Shown: positions 9,252-18,571 of the stretch, in pieces | Numbering within the stretch: the stretch's first letter is position 1 | Layout: each line of letters starts with the position of its first letter | Assembly (NCBI RefSeq): GCF_033242365.1 | Contig: NZ_BTHK01000002.1 | Coordinates: 1-64,000, forward strand | Direction: 5' to 3' | Origin: Lachnoanaerobaculum sanguinis | GTDB lineage: Bacteria; Bacillota; Clostridia; Lachnospirales; Lachnospiraceae | DNA length: 64,000 nt | The notes under the pieces: generated by a model | Told to the model about the DNA's origin: nothing | Databases searched by the model: none | Seen by the model: the letters and a program-made list of their open reading frames with translations, nothing else | Made by a program: the position numbers and the translations under genes

Positions 9252-10550
9252 ATGAAAAAATATCTTTTTAGAATTTCGTTAATATCAAGCATGGGTATAA
9301 GTTACATAATCGCAATGATACTTTTTGTAATGTATCAGTTGGCGGAGTCTTTAAGATCATATGTCTATGGTTTAAATAGGCTTAGTTTACAGGAATTTAT
9401 ACCGGGCTTAATTATGTGGAGTTTCTTTGTATCTATAATATTGGTGTACCCGATAGTTTTGACGGGGTATCATATTATACTTTTATATCTGGAGGCAAAT
9501 AAGCATCTTTTAAAACCTTTTATCAGATTTGATCAGGTGGCTATATGGTATGGCTTGATATTGGAATTCTTGTACCTTACAGAAGGAAAATATGTCACAG
9601 ATTCTGACTGGAGTGTACAGCTAAAGAATCTGGAAATGCATACACCGATTTTTTCAGAAGCGGCCCCCACAATTACTTTTATTTTTATAATAGGTATTGC
9701 GGGGTACTTGTATCTGAGAGTTAGGCCATTAAAGAAAATACCACCTTTGATGGCGATTATTTCAATGTCTGCAATGTATCTTTGGGTAATTGAAGTTATT
9801 GTTTTTACAGTACAGGTTTTTAAAGGTGATTTATCGGGTGACAATTTGCTTGATTTGTATCTGCTTGTTTACCCTATTTGTATTATCTGCATTGTTGCAA
9901 GAACAGTGATTTCAAAGGTTCATGAATGGCAGGAATATGAAATGGAGAGAACAAAAATACAATGCAATCCGCTTTTAAATTTTGCAGATAAAATACTGTC
10001 AAACTCAAAACTTTGGCCTATATATGCAATTATCTTTATGTTTCCTTTACTTGGAATAATAATAGGAATACTGCTGCTTTTCGGTCAGGCACCTGATTCT
10101 GTTATAAAAGCATGGACCGAAACTGCAGATTGGACATTGTCACTAAAGGAAGCACCTCAAAATATCGAATATGATGAGCATTACCTTTGCACCGTAGCGG
10201 CAGGAGGGCATAAAAAGATTGTAAAGCCTGTAAGAAAAGGAATCCGTCATGGTCATGAGGTTATAGTAAACAGACAACTCTGTATAGCCAATGCCTTTGA
10301 ACAGATTTTAGAGGAGAAAACTCCATGCTTCCACAAACTTGTAAGAGGAATATATGATCGCTACGGCTTCCCTATTGCAAGGCTTATAAAGAGTAAATGG
10401 ATTGCAGATATTATATATATCATGATGAAGCCCTTAGAATGGATATTCTTAGCGGTAATATATATGAGCGATGTACATCCGGAAAACAGAATAGCGACCC
10501 AGTATATGGGGAAAAATAATATATGGAGATTTAACTTGATAAAGCTCTGA
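9252..10550 (+). CDS. Multi-pass membrane protein with conserved cytosolic C-terminal domain (resembles DUF6688)
   Basis: This 432-residue protein has about seven predicted membrane segments: near residues 7-30, 55-80, 92-112, 136-155, 165-188, 198-215 and 255-280. A soluble C-terminal region of about 150 residues follows, with the notable string YLCTVAAGGHKKIVKPV and the phrases VNRQLCIANAFEQ and HPENRIATQY. That C-terminal block looks like the family I remember as DUF6688, but I cannot check it. Function unknown. It follows mnmA by 46 bases and is closed by a good terminator, so it may be read with mnmA or alone. The conserved GGHKK and HPENRIA strings look like a functional site rather than a mere membrane anchor. 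Confidence 0.82.
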   Translation: MKKYLFRISLISSMGISYIIAMILFVMYQLAESLRSYVYGLNRLSLQEFIPGLIMWSFFVSIILVYPIVLTGYHIILLYLEANKHLLKPFIRFDQVAIWYGLILEFLYLTEGKYVTDSDWSVQLKNLEMHTPIFSEAAPTITFIFIIGIAGYLYLRVRPLKKIPPLMAIISMSAMYLWVIEVIVFTVQVFKGDLSGDNLLDLYLLVYPICIICIVARTVISKVHEWQEYEMERTKIQCNPLLNFADKILSNSKLWPIYAIIFMFPLLGIIIGILLLFGQAPDSVIKAWTETADWTLSLKEAPQNIEYDEHYLCTVAAGGHKKIVKPVRKGIRHGHEVIVNRQLCIANAFEQILEEKTPCFHKLVRGIYDRYGFPIARLIKSKWIADIIYIMMKPLEWIFLAVIYMSDVHPENRIATQYMGKNNIWRFNLIKL

Positions 10551-10578
10551 TTTATATGATTTTAAATATTAGTAATTT

Positions 10579-10617
10579 GGCATAATATACATAATATTGT
10601 ATGTTATGCCGTTTTTT
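10579..10617 (+). terminator. Rho-independent terminator
   Basis: GGCATAATATACA at 10579-10591 pairs with TGTATGTTATGCC at 10598-10610, with one G-T wobble, followed by GTTTTTTCTT. It closes the transcription unit of the membrane protein and separates it from the defence operon. Confidence 0.85.
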
Positions 10618-10686
10618 CTTTGTTGAAGTGAATATCAAATACATAAAAAAGTTTCAAAAGATGAAGATATAACAAATTATAAATTA

Positions 10687-10695
10687 TGCTATAAT
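10687..10695 (+). promoter_or_regulatory. Extended -10 promoter of the defence operon
   Basis: TGCTATAAT, an extended -10 element (TGnTATAAT), lies about 40 bases before the hsdM start. No convincing -35 box is seen at the expected distance, which is usual for extended -10 promoters. Confidence 0.45.
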
Positions 10696-10733
10696 TATTT
10701 TATGTCACTGATATTGAAAGGATAAGTAAAACA

Positions 10734-12341
10734 ATGGCTAAAAAGAAAACTGATGAGAAAACGTTAAATATAGATAATATTCTATTTAATTGTAGAGATT
10801 ATTTGCGTGCTGCACGTAATTCAGGTTCGTTTTTTGAAAAGAGAGACATGATGCTCACTCTTGTATTCTTGAGATTTATCGGAGAAAAATATGAAGATGG
10901 TATAGAAGCTCTTCGTAAAACTCTGATTGAGCAAGGACTTGACCCGGATGATGAAAATATCAGGGCTGCATTTTTTGATGATGCTACTTTTGCAGATGGA
11001 ACATATAACATTCCCTTGGAAGCGAGATGGTCAACAATCATCAATACCCCTGCACCAAAACTTAATGTTGCACTGGATACGGCGCTGGCAAGGCTTGAAG
11101 AGGAAGATACTCAGCTTAAAGGCTGCTTTATCAAGGGTACATTTACTACCAGAAATTTAGCGCCTAATGATATTAAAAAGATTGTTGATGAGGTAAATAA
11201 AATCAGTCATAAGGCATTTGGAGCTGAAAAGGATTTGATTGGATACGTATACGAATATTTCCTTAAGGAGTTTGCAGTAAATGCAACGAAGGAAGAAGGT
11301 GAGTTCTATACCCCTCATGACGTAGTTCAACTTATAGCAGCTATGATTGAGCCTTTTGAAGGTACTCTTTATGACCCTGCTTGCGGTTCCGGTGGTATGT
11401 TCATTCAGAGTGCAGAACTGGTAAAATCAAAACAAGGAAACCTTAACAGCATTAATATCTATGGACAGGAAAAGGAACCTGCAACATATCGTCTTGCTAA
11501 AATGAATCTGGCACTACGTGGTATCAGTCATAATCTTGGTGGAGAAAGTGACTCATCCTTTACGCATGATTTACATAAAGGATTGTCTTTCAATTACATC
11601 ATGGCAAATCCGCCTTTCAACCTGAAGGGCTGGTATGATGAAAATTTAAAGACTGATCAGAGATGGGCAGATTATGTTACACCTCCGGAAAGCAATGCAA
11701 ACTATGCTTGGATTTTGCATATTCTCTCTCACTTAAAGACTTCCGATGGTGTGGCAGGTTTTCTGCTTGCGAATGGCGCATTGAATGATAGCGATACATT
11801 GGAAATTCGTAAAAGATTGATACAGAATGATAAGATTGAAGCTATTGTCGTTCTTCCCAGAGAATTATTTATAACTACAGACATCAGTGTAACACTTTGG
11901 ATTTTGAATCAGAACAAAAAAGGCGGAAAATATCACGGTAGAAATCTCCGTAATCGTGAGCATGAAATCCTGTTTATGGATTTACGCCAGTGGAGTGAAA
12001 ATGCTGTTAAGGGGGAGAATAAAAAGAAGGTTCGCTTGGTTAGTGAACAAATCGAGCGTGCAGCTGATATCTATCATACCTGGCAGTGTGAAGGTACAAA
12101 TGGTACAAAATACGAAGAGCCTGAACTTTACCGCAGTGTTGGAATCAGTGAGATTGAAGAAAAAGGATGGGCACTTACACCAAGTAAATATATTGAGTTC
12201 ATTGACCATGATTTAGAGATTGATTACGAGAAGGAAATGATGCGCATTCAAGCAGAGATGAAAGAAATAATGAAGCAAGAAAAGCAATCGCAGCAGATGC
12301 TGGAAGATGCATTTAGGGGAATTGGTTATGGGATTGACTAA
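10734..12341 (+). CDS. hsdM: Type I restriction-modification system, DNA adenine methyltransferase subunit
   Basis: Methylates adenine in the target chosen by HsdS and forms the core of the type I complex. The 535 residues contain an N-terminal helical domain (about 10-140), the SAM motif DPACGSGGMF near residue 213-222 and the catalytic motif IV NPPF near 291, the class of gamma N6-adenine methylases. The C-terminal helices (about 480-535) contact HsdS. It is the first gene of the operon and overlaps hsdS by 14 bases. CGT and CGC arginine codons are more common than in the housekeeping neighbours, which suggests transfer. No frameshift is seen, so it appears functional. Confidence 0.96.
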   Translation: MAKKKTDEKTLNIDNILFNCRDYLRAARNSGSFFEKRDMMLTLVFLRFIGEKYEDGIEALRKTLIEQGLDPDDENIRAAFFDDATFADGTYNIPLEARWSTIINTPAPKLNVALDTALARLEEEDTQLKGCFIKGTFTTRNLAPNDIKKIVDEVNKISHKAFGAEKDLIGYVYEYFLKEFAVNATKEEGEFYTPHDVVQLIAAMIEPFEGTLYDPACGSGGMFIQSAELVKSKQGNLNSINIYGQEKEPATYRLAKMNLALRGISHNLGGESDSSFTHDLHKGLSFNYIMANPPFNLKGWYDENLKTDQRWADYVTPPESNANYAWILHILSHLKTSDGVAGFLLANGALNDSDTLEIRKRLIQNDKIEAIVVLPRELFITTDISVTLWILNQNKKGGKYHGRNLRNREHEILFMDLRQWSENAVKGENKKKVRLVSEQIERAADIYHTWQCEGTNGTKYEEPELYRSVGISEIEEKGWALTPSKYIEFIDHDLEIDYEKEMMRIQAEMKEIMKQEKQSQQMLEDAFRGIGYGID

Positions 12342-13464
12342 ATATAAACTTGGAATATTTTTAGAACTGCGCTCAAATATAAACACAGATCTATTATTTG
12401 GAATGGATGATGTTAGAGGTGTTAACAATCAAAAGCAGATGATGCCAACAAAGGCAGATCTAAATGGTCGAGATTTAAGTAAATTTCAAATTGTTTATCC
12501 GGGAGATTTTGTTTTTAATCATAGAACTTCAAGAAATGGATCTAAATTTAGTATTGCATATAACGATGGAGAACAACCGGTTATATGCACAGAAGACTAT
12601 GTTGTGTTTTGCGTTCGTGATGAATGTAAAAATGCATTAAGCTCCAGATGGCTATATATGTTTTTTAATCGACCTGAGTTTGATAGATTTGTCATAACCA
12701 ATTCGTGGGGAAGTTCTACGGAATTCTTTAACTGGGAAGACATACAATTAGTAGATTTTACATTACCGGATATTGAAACACAGCAAAAATATGTTGATGT
12801 CTACAATGCCATGCTATCAAATCAACAAAGCTATGAGCGTGGATTGGAAGATTTGAAACTTGTATGTGATGCTTATATAGAGGATTTGAGAAGAGAGATG
12901 ATTAGTGAGGCAATTGGAAATTACATTATACAAAAGAATGAACGGAACAATAATAAGACTATTGATTTTGTTATGGGCTTAAGTACTAAAAAAGAGTTTC
13001 GTGAACCACAAAGCCGTGTAAACAGAGATGAATTGGGTAATTATAAAATAGTTAATCATGGAGATTTTTCATTTGTACCTACAACTGATACGTGGAAAGT
13101 GTTGGCGTTTGCATTAAATACGTTTAAACAAGATTTAGTCGTATCACCAATTTATGAAGTATTTAGTGTAGATAGAAGAAGACTGTTACCAGAGTATTTA
13201 GCAATGTGGTTATCGAGACAGGAGTTCGATAGATATGCAAGGTTTCACTCATGGGGATCAGCGAGAGAGAATTTTTCTTTTGAAGATATGAAAAATGTAA
13301 AAATACCAATACCATCTTTAACAACTCAAAAAGCGATAGTAGATATTTATAAAGTTTATAAAGAAAGAAAAGAAATCAACGCAAAGCTTAAAGCGCAAAT
13401 AAAAGATATTTGTCCTATTTTAATTAAGGGATCTATTGAAGAAGGAAGGAAAACAAAGGTGTAG
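12328..13464 (+). CDS. hsdS: Type I restriction-modification system, specificity subunit
   Basis: Selects the bipartite DNA target of the type I complex. The 378 residues hold two target-recognition domains (about 1-155 and 205-345), each ending in a matching phrase (TNSWGSSTEFFNWEDIQ and FHSWGSARENFSFEDMK) and followed by a helical spacer. I prefer ATG 12328 over the earlier in-frame ATG 12307 because AGGGG lies 8 bases before it. It overlaps hsdM by 14 bases in another frame. The target sequence cannot be predicted by eye. I see no inverted repeats or second partial hsdS nearby, so there is no sign of phase-variable shuffling. AT content is higher than in hsdM, which is common for specificity genes. 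Confidence 0.93.
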   Translation: MGLTKYKLGIFLELRSNINTDLLFGMDDVRGVNNQKQMMPTKADLNGRDLSKFQIVYPGDFVFNHRTSRNGSKFSIAYNDGEQPVICTEDYVVFCVRDECKNALSSRWLYMFFNRPEFDRFVITNSWGSSTEFFNWEDIQLVDFTLPDIETQQKYVDVYNAMLSNQQSYERGLEDLKLVCDAYIEDLRREMISEAIGNYIIQKNERNNNKTIDFVMGLSTKKEFREPQSRVNRDELGNYKIVNHGDFSFVPTTDTWKVLAFALNTFKQDLVVSPIYEVFSVDRRRLLPEYLAMWLSRQEFDRYARFHSWGSARENFSFEDMKNVKIPIPSLTTQKAIVDIYKVYKERKEINAKLKAQIKDICPILIKGSIEEGRKTKV

Positions 13465-13467
13465 TCT

Positions 13468-16400
13468 ATGGCAAAGCTAAAGGAGTATAACGGTCACTAC
13501 TGTGAGTCTGAATATGAGTATGCCTTTATAGGATTTTTGGAAGTGGAAGGTTGGGAGTATATCTCAGGCAATAATATACAACGTATAAATAAAAGAGATG
13601 TATTGATTGCTGACGATTTCCAAAAGTTTATCTCTGATACAAATCCTGAACTTACAAAGGATGAGGTTATAAAGATTTTTGATAATGTTCGTCTTGTTGG
13701 TGCAGAGAGTGATTTTGCTACATTACATAAGGTTTATGGATGGATGGTTGACGGTATTCAGTTTACATTGCAAGACGGTACGGCAAAAATGGTATCACTT
13801 ATAGATTTTGAGAATCCCGCTAATAATATCTTTAGAGTAGTTAATCAGTTTACGGTTGAGTATACAAATAACAGACAAAAGGAGAATCGCAGACCGGATG
13901 TGCTGTTGTTTGTAAATGGGATGCCGTTGTGTGTCATAGAACTGAAAAATCCTGCCGATGCTCATGCAACAGTTTACGATGCTTGGGAGCAGATTACTAT
14001 TCGTTATTGGAGGGATATTCCGCATTTATTACACTACTGCCCATTGGCTTGTATCTCAGACGGAGTTAAAACAAGACTTGGAACGGTGCGTACACCTTAT
14101 GAGCATTTTTATGCTTGGAGGCGTGTGAATGACGGTGACCAAGTTTCGACCTTGCCATTTGCAGAGACAGAAACAATGATTAAGGGTGTGTATTCACCGG
14201 AGAGATTTTTAGAAATTTTTAGAGATTATATTTATTTTCAAGACAGCATTTATGACAGTGCGGAAGTGGAAATAGTATGTAGATATCCCCAGTTTTTTGC
14301 GTCCAAGCTTTTGAAACAGAGCATAGCCAATTCTGTCGTTACTAAAAGTGGTAAAGGTGGAACATATTTTGGTGCAACAGGATGCGGTAAAACATATACC
14401 ATGGCTTTCCTTGCCCGACAGCTTGCTCTTAGATGCTCTAACATTCCGGAAATCGGTTCACCCACAATTATTCTGATTGTAGATCGAGAGGAATTACAAA
14501 AACAAGGGGCAAAGCTATTCACCAAGAGTAAAGATTTTTTAAATCTTGGGGAAGTGTCTGTCGTAAAAAATCGAGCACAGTTAAGGCAGGAAATTGGTGC
14601 AAGACAGAGCGGCGGATTTTATATTTGTACTATTCAGAAGTTCTGTGACAGAGAAGAGGATAAAATCGGTCTGATTAATGATCGTAAGAATATTATATGT
14701 TTCTCTGATGAAGCACACAGAACACAACTTGAACATTCTAAAAAGATACAGTTTAGCAAGGATACAGATGAAAACATGAAAGCAATGGTATCAAAACCAT
14801 ATGCAAAGGTACTGAAAGAAGCATTTCCACATGCAACTTTTGTAGGCTTCACAGGAACACCTATTGCTGAAACTTATCAGACCTTCGGTGATGAAATTGA
14901 TAGATATACAATGGATCAAGCAGTTGCAGACGGTCTTACCGTTTCTATTAAGTATCATCCTCGCATTGCAAAGGTATTGTTGGATACGAAAAAAGCTAAG
15001 GAAATTGAAGATTACTATAAACTATGTGCTGATGATGGAGCAACATATGATGATATTGAAGCAAGTAAACGGGCTATGAGTTCTATTGAAGTAATACTCG
15101 CAGAACCGTCAAGATTGGAAAGACTTGCTGCTGATATTCATGACCATTATACGGCATCTTGTGATGCTGATCCGGATAGAGTTCAAAAAGCAATGATTGT
15201 ATGCTCAAGTAGAAAGATTGCGTATTCCCTTCTTTTGAAATTCAAGGAAAAATATCCTGAATGGCTTCAAGAAAAGAAATCGCCGGAGGGAGTTAAGGTA
15301 ACAGATGAGGAATTGAAAGCATTAAAACCTATGCCGTTTATTGCTATGGTGTCCAGTGTAGGTAGCAATGATGAATCCGAGATGTATAACTATCTTGGAG
15401 GAGTGAAAAATGACAAACGTTCTGAAGAATTAGATATATCTTTTAAGAAGGAAAAATCTAACTTTCGTATTGTGATTGTAGTGGATATGTGGATTACAGG
15501 GTTTGATGTTCCGTCACTTACCTATTTATACAATGATAAACCTTTAAAGAAACACTTGCTGATTCAGACAATTAGCCGCGTGAATAGAAAATACCCCGGC
15601 AAGGATTATGGCATGATTATCGACTACATAGGTATTCGTAATAATATGCGTGAAGCCATGAAGATTTATGGTGGAGATACTTCTGTTGCACCGACATCAG
15701 ATGATGTTGAGCAAGCTACCTCTGTCTTTAGAGAAGAACTAGAAGTACTTAAATCGTTGTTTAGTGATTATAATTTGGCTCCCTTCTTGAACCCTGATTG
15801 TAATCCGTTTGAAAGATATAAATTACTTTCCAAAGCGGCTGAGTATGTTTTTGCTTCCACGGAGATTTTGCATATGGAAGGAGCTGTAAAAAATAATCAG
15901 GTTTCTTTTATGACATATTTTTTAAAAACGGTTAAGAGAATGAGAGGTGCCTATGATATTTGTCAACCTTCAGGTAATCTGGGAGAAGAAGAATCTGCTC
16001 TCGCTCAGTGTTTTATGGCTATTGCCGGCTTTGTACGTAAAATGAGTGGAACAAGTGATGTCGATGCGGATACCATGAACCGTGTGGTTTCAAAAATGGT
16101 TGAAGAAGCGTTGAAATACAATCAGGTAGAAAGTGTTCTTGAAAGCGGTGAGGAAGAAGATATCTTCTCTCCGGAATATTTTGAGAAGTTATCTGATGTG
16201 AAAATGCCGGCAACAAAGCTGGAATTGCTTATCAAAATGCTTCGAAAGCAGATTAAAGAGTATAGTAAAGTTAATCAGTTAGCTGCAAAGTCTTTTCAAG
16301 AAATGCTGGAAAAGACCATTGCTGAATATCATGAAAGAAGAAAGCACCTTACTGCCGAAGAGGCAGGAGTAACTCAGGAAACAGCGTCAGAAGATATTAT

Positions 16401-16896
16401 CAAGGCTGCAACTAAGCAAGCCTTAGAAATCCTTCGTCAAATGAATGAAGATAGAGAAAGTTTCCGTAAGATAGGATTAACTTTTGAAGAAAAGGCATTC
16501 TATGATATTCTGATTGCTCTTCGTGACCAACATAATTTTGAATATGGTGAAGACAAAGAGGTTGATGGAGTTTTGATTAATGATAAATGTAAATCTCTTG
16601 CCAAAAAAGTTAAGGAAATTATAGATACGAAGTCCTCATTTGCAGACTGGCTTAATAACCAGAATGTTCGTAATCAATTAAAGCTTGATATAAAGATTTG
16701 TCTGATTAAGAATGGCTATCCGCCACAGTATAGCCCGGAAGTTTTTAATAAGGTAATGGAGCAGGTAGAAAACTTTGAGGAGCATTCAGAGGCTAAATCT
16801 GAAAATAGTGTTATTCATTTTACCTATTCTGTTTCTACAAAAGGAACTAAACAGGTTGCGGATGATAACATTCCATATGGAAATAAAAATAATTAA
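13468..16896 (+). CDS. hsdR: Type I restriction-modification system, restriction/translocase subunit
   Basis: The motor and nuclease of the type I complex, which translocates DNA with ATP and cuts unmethylated DNA at a distance. The 1142 residues show a PD-(D/E)XK nuclease near 138-160 (RRPDVLLF then IELKNP), Walker A GATGCGKTYT near 302-311, DEAH near 413, FTGTPI near 462 and a motif VI region QTISRVNRKYPGKDYG near 700. The C-terminal helical region binds the methyltransferase core. It starts 3 bases after hsdS and ends 12 bases before the kwaB-like gene, so all five genes read as one unit. The reading frame is intact and of normal length. Confidence 0.96.
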   Translation: MAKLKEYNGHYCESEYEYAFIGFLEVEGWEYISGNNIQRINKRDVLIADDFQKFISDTNPELTKDEVIKIFDNVRLVGAESDFATLHKVYGWMVDGIQFTLQDGTAKMVSLIDFENPANNIFRVVNQFTVEYTNNRQKENRRPDVLLFVNGMPLCVIELKNPADAHATVYDAWEQITIRYWRDIPHLLHYCPLACISDGVKTRLGTVRTPYEHFYAWRRVNDGDQVSTLPFAETETMIKGVYSPERFLEIFRDYIYFQDSIYDSAEVEIVCRYPQFFASKLLKQSIANSVVTKSGKGGTYFGATGCGKTYTMAFLARQLALRCSNIPEIGSPTIILIVDREELQKQGAKLFTKSKDFLNLGEVSVVKNRAQLRQEIGARQSGGFYICTIQKFCDREEDKIGLINDRKNIICFSDEAHRTQLEHSKKIQFSKDTDENMKAMVSKPYAKVLKEAFPHATFVGFTGTPIAETYQTFGDEIDRYTMDQAVADGLTVSIKYHPRIAKVLLDTKKAKEIEDYYKLCADDGATYDDIEASKRAMSSIEVILAEPSRLERLAADIHDHYTASCDADPDRVQKAMIVCSSRKIAYSLLLKFKEKYPEWLQEKKSPEGVKVTDEELKALKPMPFIAMVSSVGSNDESEMYNYLGGVKNDKRSEELDISFKKEKSNFRIVIVVDMWITGFDVPSLTYLYNDKPLKKHLLIQTISRVNRKYPGKDYGMIIDYIGIRNNMREAMKIYGGDTSVAPTSDDVEQATSVFREELEVLKSLFSDYNLAPFLNPDCNPFERYKLLSKAAEYVFASTEILHMEGAVKNNQVSFMTYFLKTVKRMRGAYDICQPSGNLGEEESALAQCFMAIAGFVRKMSGTSDVDADTMNRVVSKMVEEALKYNQVESVLESGEEEDIFSPEYFEKLSDVKMPATKLELLIKMLRKQIKEYSKVNQLAAKSFQEMLEKTIAEYHERRKHLTAEEAGVTQETASEDIIKAATKQALEILRQMNEDRESFRKIGLTFEEKAFYDILIALRDQHNFEYGEDKEVDGVLINDKCKSLAKKVKEIIDTKSSFADWLNNQNVRNQLKLDIKICLIKNGYPPQYSPEVFNKVMEQVENFEEHSEAKSENSVIHFTYSVSTKGTKQVADDNIPYGNKNN

Positions 16897-16908
16897 TCAG
16901 AGGTTTGT

Positions 16909-17838
16909 ATGTCAATAAGTAAAATAAAAAGTGTATTTGAAAATTTAGATTCCCGTGATGACTGGTCACTACAGCTTCTACAAATAAAAAATTCAAGAAG
17001 AAATGGAACGTCATATTGTGGACGAGAGGTTACATTATCTCCAAAGGGTACACTTATGAATTTTTTAACTGAGATTAATGCTAGATATTGTTCTCAAGAA
17101 AAAGGGTTAGAAAATATGTTTGAGAATGTGACTGATTATGATGGATCAACAATAGATAAAACTATTTACAAATTAGAAAAAGATAGTGAACTTATTTCAA
17201 ATGAATATCAGCTATTTATTGAAGCTATTGGAAATCCGGATTCTGAGCTTAATCCACTTGAGTTTCAAGCACAAGCATATGTAATTAAAGGTGTGATTTC
17301 TATTAGTGGAGAAGATGTGGCTGTTAAGCTCATTTCAATGCAGAACCCTATCACATCATTAAGTAATAAATATTGGTTTTCAAATGGAACATTCAAAGAA
17401 ATTTCAGACAAAGTAATTTCGCTAAGAAAAACGATAGATGTTGTTATTATAGATAATATAGTTTATATGTTAACACTTGCCGGAGAAAACTTATTTAATA
17501 TGGAAAGAGCATATAAATCCATTTGTGAAAAGAAAATTACAAATATTATAGATTTAAATATATTCAATGAAGCTGAGATATTTAGAAGTGTTGCAAGTCG
17601 TGGACATAATCCGAGAAAGTTTTTATCATTTAATGAATCATATTTGCAAAAACTAACAGATGCTAATATCAGAGCGATAGTAAGCAATAAATTCAATATT
17701 CCACTTTTTGGAGATAAGTTTGATATGAGTAAGCCGGGAGCTGCCGATAAGATAGTTAAGATATTATGTAGCAGGGGAATGGTTGATCCATTTGATCAAA
17801 ATCCTATGGAAGTTTCAAGTTCTAAAAAATGGGAATAA
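16909..17838 (+). CDS. Kiwa-like anti-phage protein KwaB (DUF4868 type)
   Basis: The 309-residue soluble protein resembles the DUF4868 proteins called KwaB in the Kiwa anti-phage system. The clue is the central to C-terminal block: VVIIDNIVYMLTLAGENLFNM near 178-198 and IFRSVASRGHNPRKFLSFNE near 224-243, where an acidic core strand is followed by a basic helical region. It has no signal peptide or membrane segment. AGAGG precedes ATG 16909, 12 bases after hsdR. In known Kiwa systems KwaB works with the membrane protein KwaA and responds to phage DNA; here a four-segment membrane protein follows directly. The family call rests on remembered motifs, without a search. The main alternative is an unrelated type I RM accessory protein. 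Confidence 0.65.
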   Translation: MSISKIKSVFENLDSRDDWSLQLLQIKNSRRNGTSYCGREVTLSPKGTLMNFLTEINARYCSQEKGLENMFENVTDYDGSTIDKTIYKLEKDSELISNEYQLFIEAIGNPDSELNPLEFQAQAYVIKGVISISGEDVAVKLISMQNPITSLSNKYWFSNGTFKEISDKVISLRKTIDVVIIDNIVYMLTLAGENLFNMERAYKSICEKKITNIIDLNIFNEAEIFRSVASRGHNPRKFLSFNESYLQKLTDANIRAIVSNKFNIPLFGDKFDMSKPGAADKIVKILCSRGMVDPFDQNPMEVSSSKKWE

Positions 17839-17850
17839 GGAGGATAATAA

Positions 17851-18408
17851 GTGTCAAAAATTGTATCAAGCTGTCTTTATTTTACTTCTTTTCTCCCTTT
17901 GTGGATTTCAATAATATTCATAGATATTAAAAGTATGTTTGAGAATACTGAGAATCTATGGACAGAAATAATAAGTGTTTTTATTATTGTACTGGTAGGT
18001 ATTGTATCCATAATAGTAGTATTATTTGTATTTGCTACAAATTCAGAAGACGGATTAGATAAGCGTATGATAAAGGAGGTTACAGAAGATAAGGCAATAA
18101 CTTCTGAATATTTATTGTCATATATTCTTCCATTATTTGCTTTCGATTTTACAAAATGGGATCAGGTAATTCTATTTCTTGTGTTTTTTGTAACACTTGG
18201 TTTTTTATGTATTAGCCATAATCACTTTAGTGTCAATGTATTGTTAGAACTATTTAACTTTAAGATATTTACCTGTGAACTTGAGAATGAAGATAAAGTT
18301 ATTATACAAAGTAAGATAATTAGTAATAGACTGTTGAATGCACATAAAGGTGAAGATATATATTTAAAATCATTGAACAATGAAATTAAGTTGGATATAA
18401 AAAAATAA
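17851..18408 (+). CDS. Kiwa-like membrane protein KwaA
   Basis: A 185-residue membrane protein with four likely membrane segments, about residues 5-25, 40-62, 85-99 and 105-122, then a soluble tail of about 60 residues. The block SEYLLSYILPLFAFDFTKW (85-103) followed by HNHFSVNVLLELF (123-135) resembles KwaA of the Kiwa system, and size and topology fit. The start is GTG 17851 with a very strong site, AAGGAGG, that overlaps the stop region of the kwaB-like gene, so the two are coupled. In described Kiwa loci kwaA comes first; here it comes second. If the partner call is right, this is the membrane sensor or anchor. A terminator follows 48 bases later. Confidence 0.6.
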   Translation: MSKIVSSCLYFTSFLPLWISIIFIDIKSMFENTENLWTEIISVFIIVLVGIVSIIVVLFVFATNSEDGLDKRMIKEVTEDKAITSEYLLSYILPLFAFDFTKWDQVILFLVFFVTLGFLCISHNHFSVNVLLELFNFKIFTCELENEDKVIIQSKIISNRLLNAHKGEDIYLKSLNNEIKLDIKK

Positions 18409-18455
18409 ATATAACAGCAATTTCGTATACCATTTTGATATTGGAGCAAAAAAAC

Positions 18456-18494
18456 GACCATACAGAAGTATTTTTACTTTTGTATGGTCATTTT
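18456..18494. terminator. Strong terminator at the end of the defence operon
   Basis: GACCATACA at 18456-18464 pairs with TGTATGGTC at 18481-18489. Inner bases AAGTA and TACTT extend the stem, and ATTTTTGC follows. An A-run on the other side means it may also work on the minus strand, stopping transcription from the tRNA-Ser gene. Confidence 0.85.
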
Positions 18495-18512
18495 TGCTTT
18501 GTACATGATTGA

Positions 18513-18553
18513 AGCTCTTACTTAAATTGTTTCACAATATTGAAGTAAGAGCT
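18513..18553. repeat. Inverted repeat next to the tRNA-Ser 3' end
   Basis: AGCTCTTACTT at 18513-18523 is a perfect 11-bp inverted match of 18543-18553, with an inner ATTGT/ACAAT stem at 18526-18538. It lies between the defence-operon terminator and the 3' end of tRNA-Ser. There is no T-run, so it does not look like an ordinary terminator. It may be an RNA processing hairpin or a remnant of an element end. Confidence 0.6.
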
Positions 18554-18571
18554 ACCAATATGAGACTTTCA

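Noticed and set aside
12307..12330. Earlier start of hsdS at ATG 12307
   Set aside because: ATG 12328 has AGGGG at the right distance, and the extra seven residues are not typical of the family.
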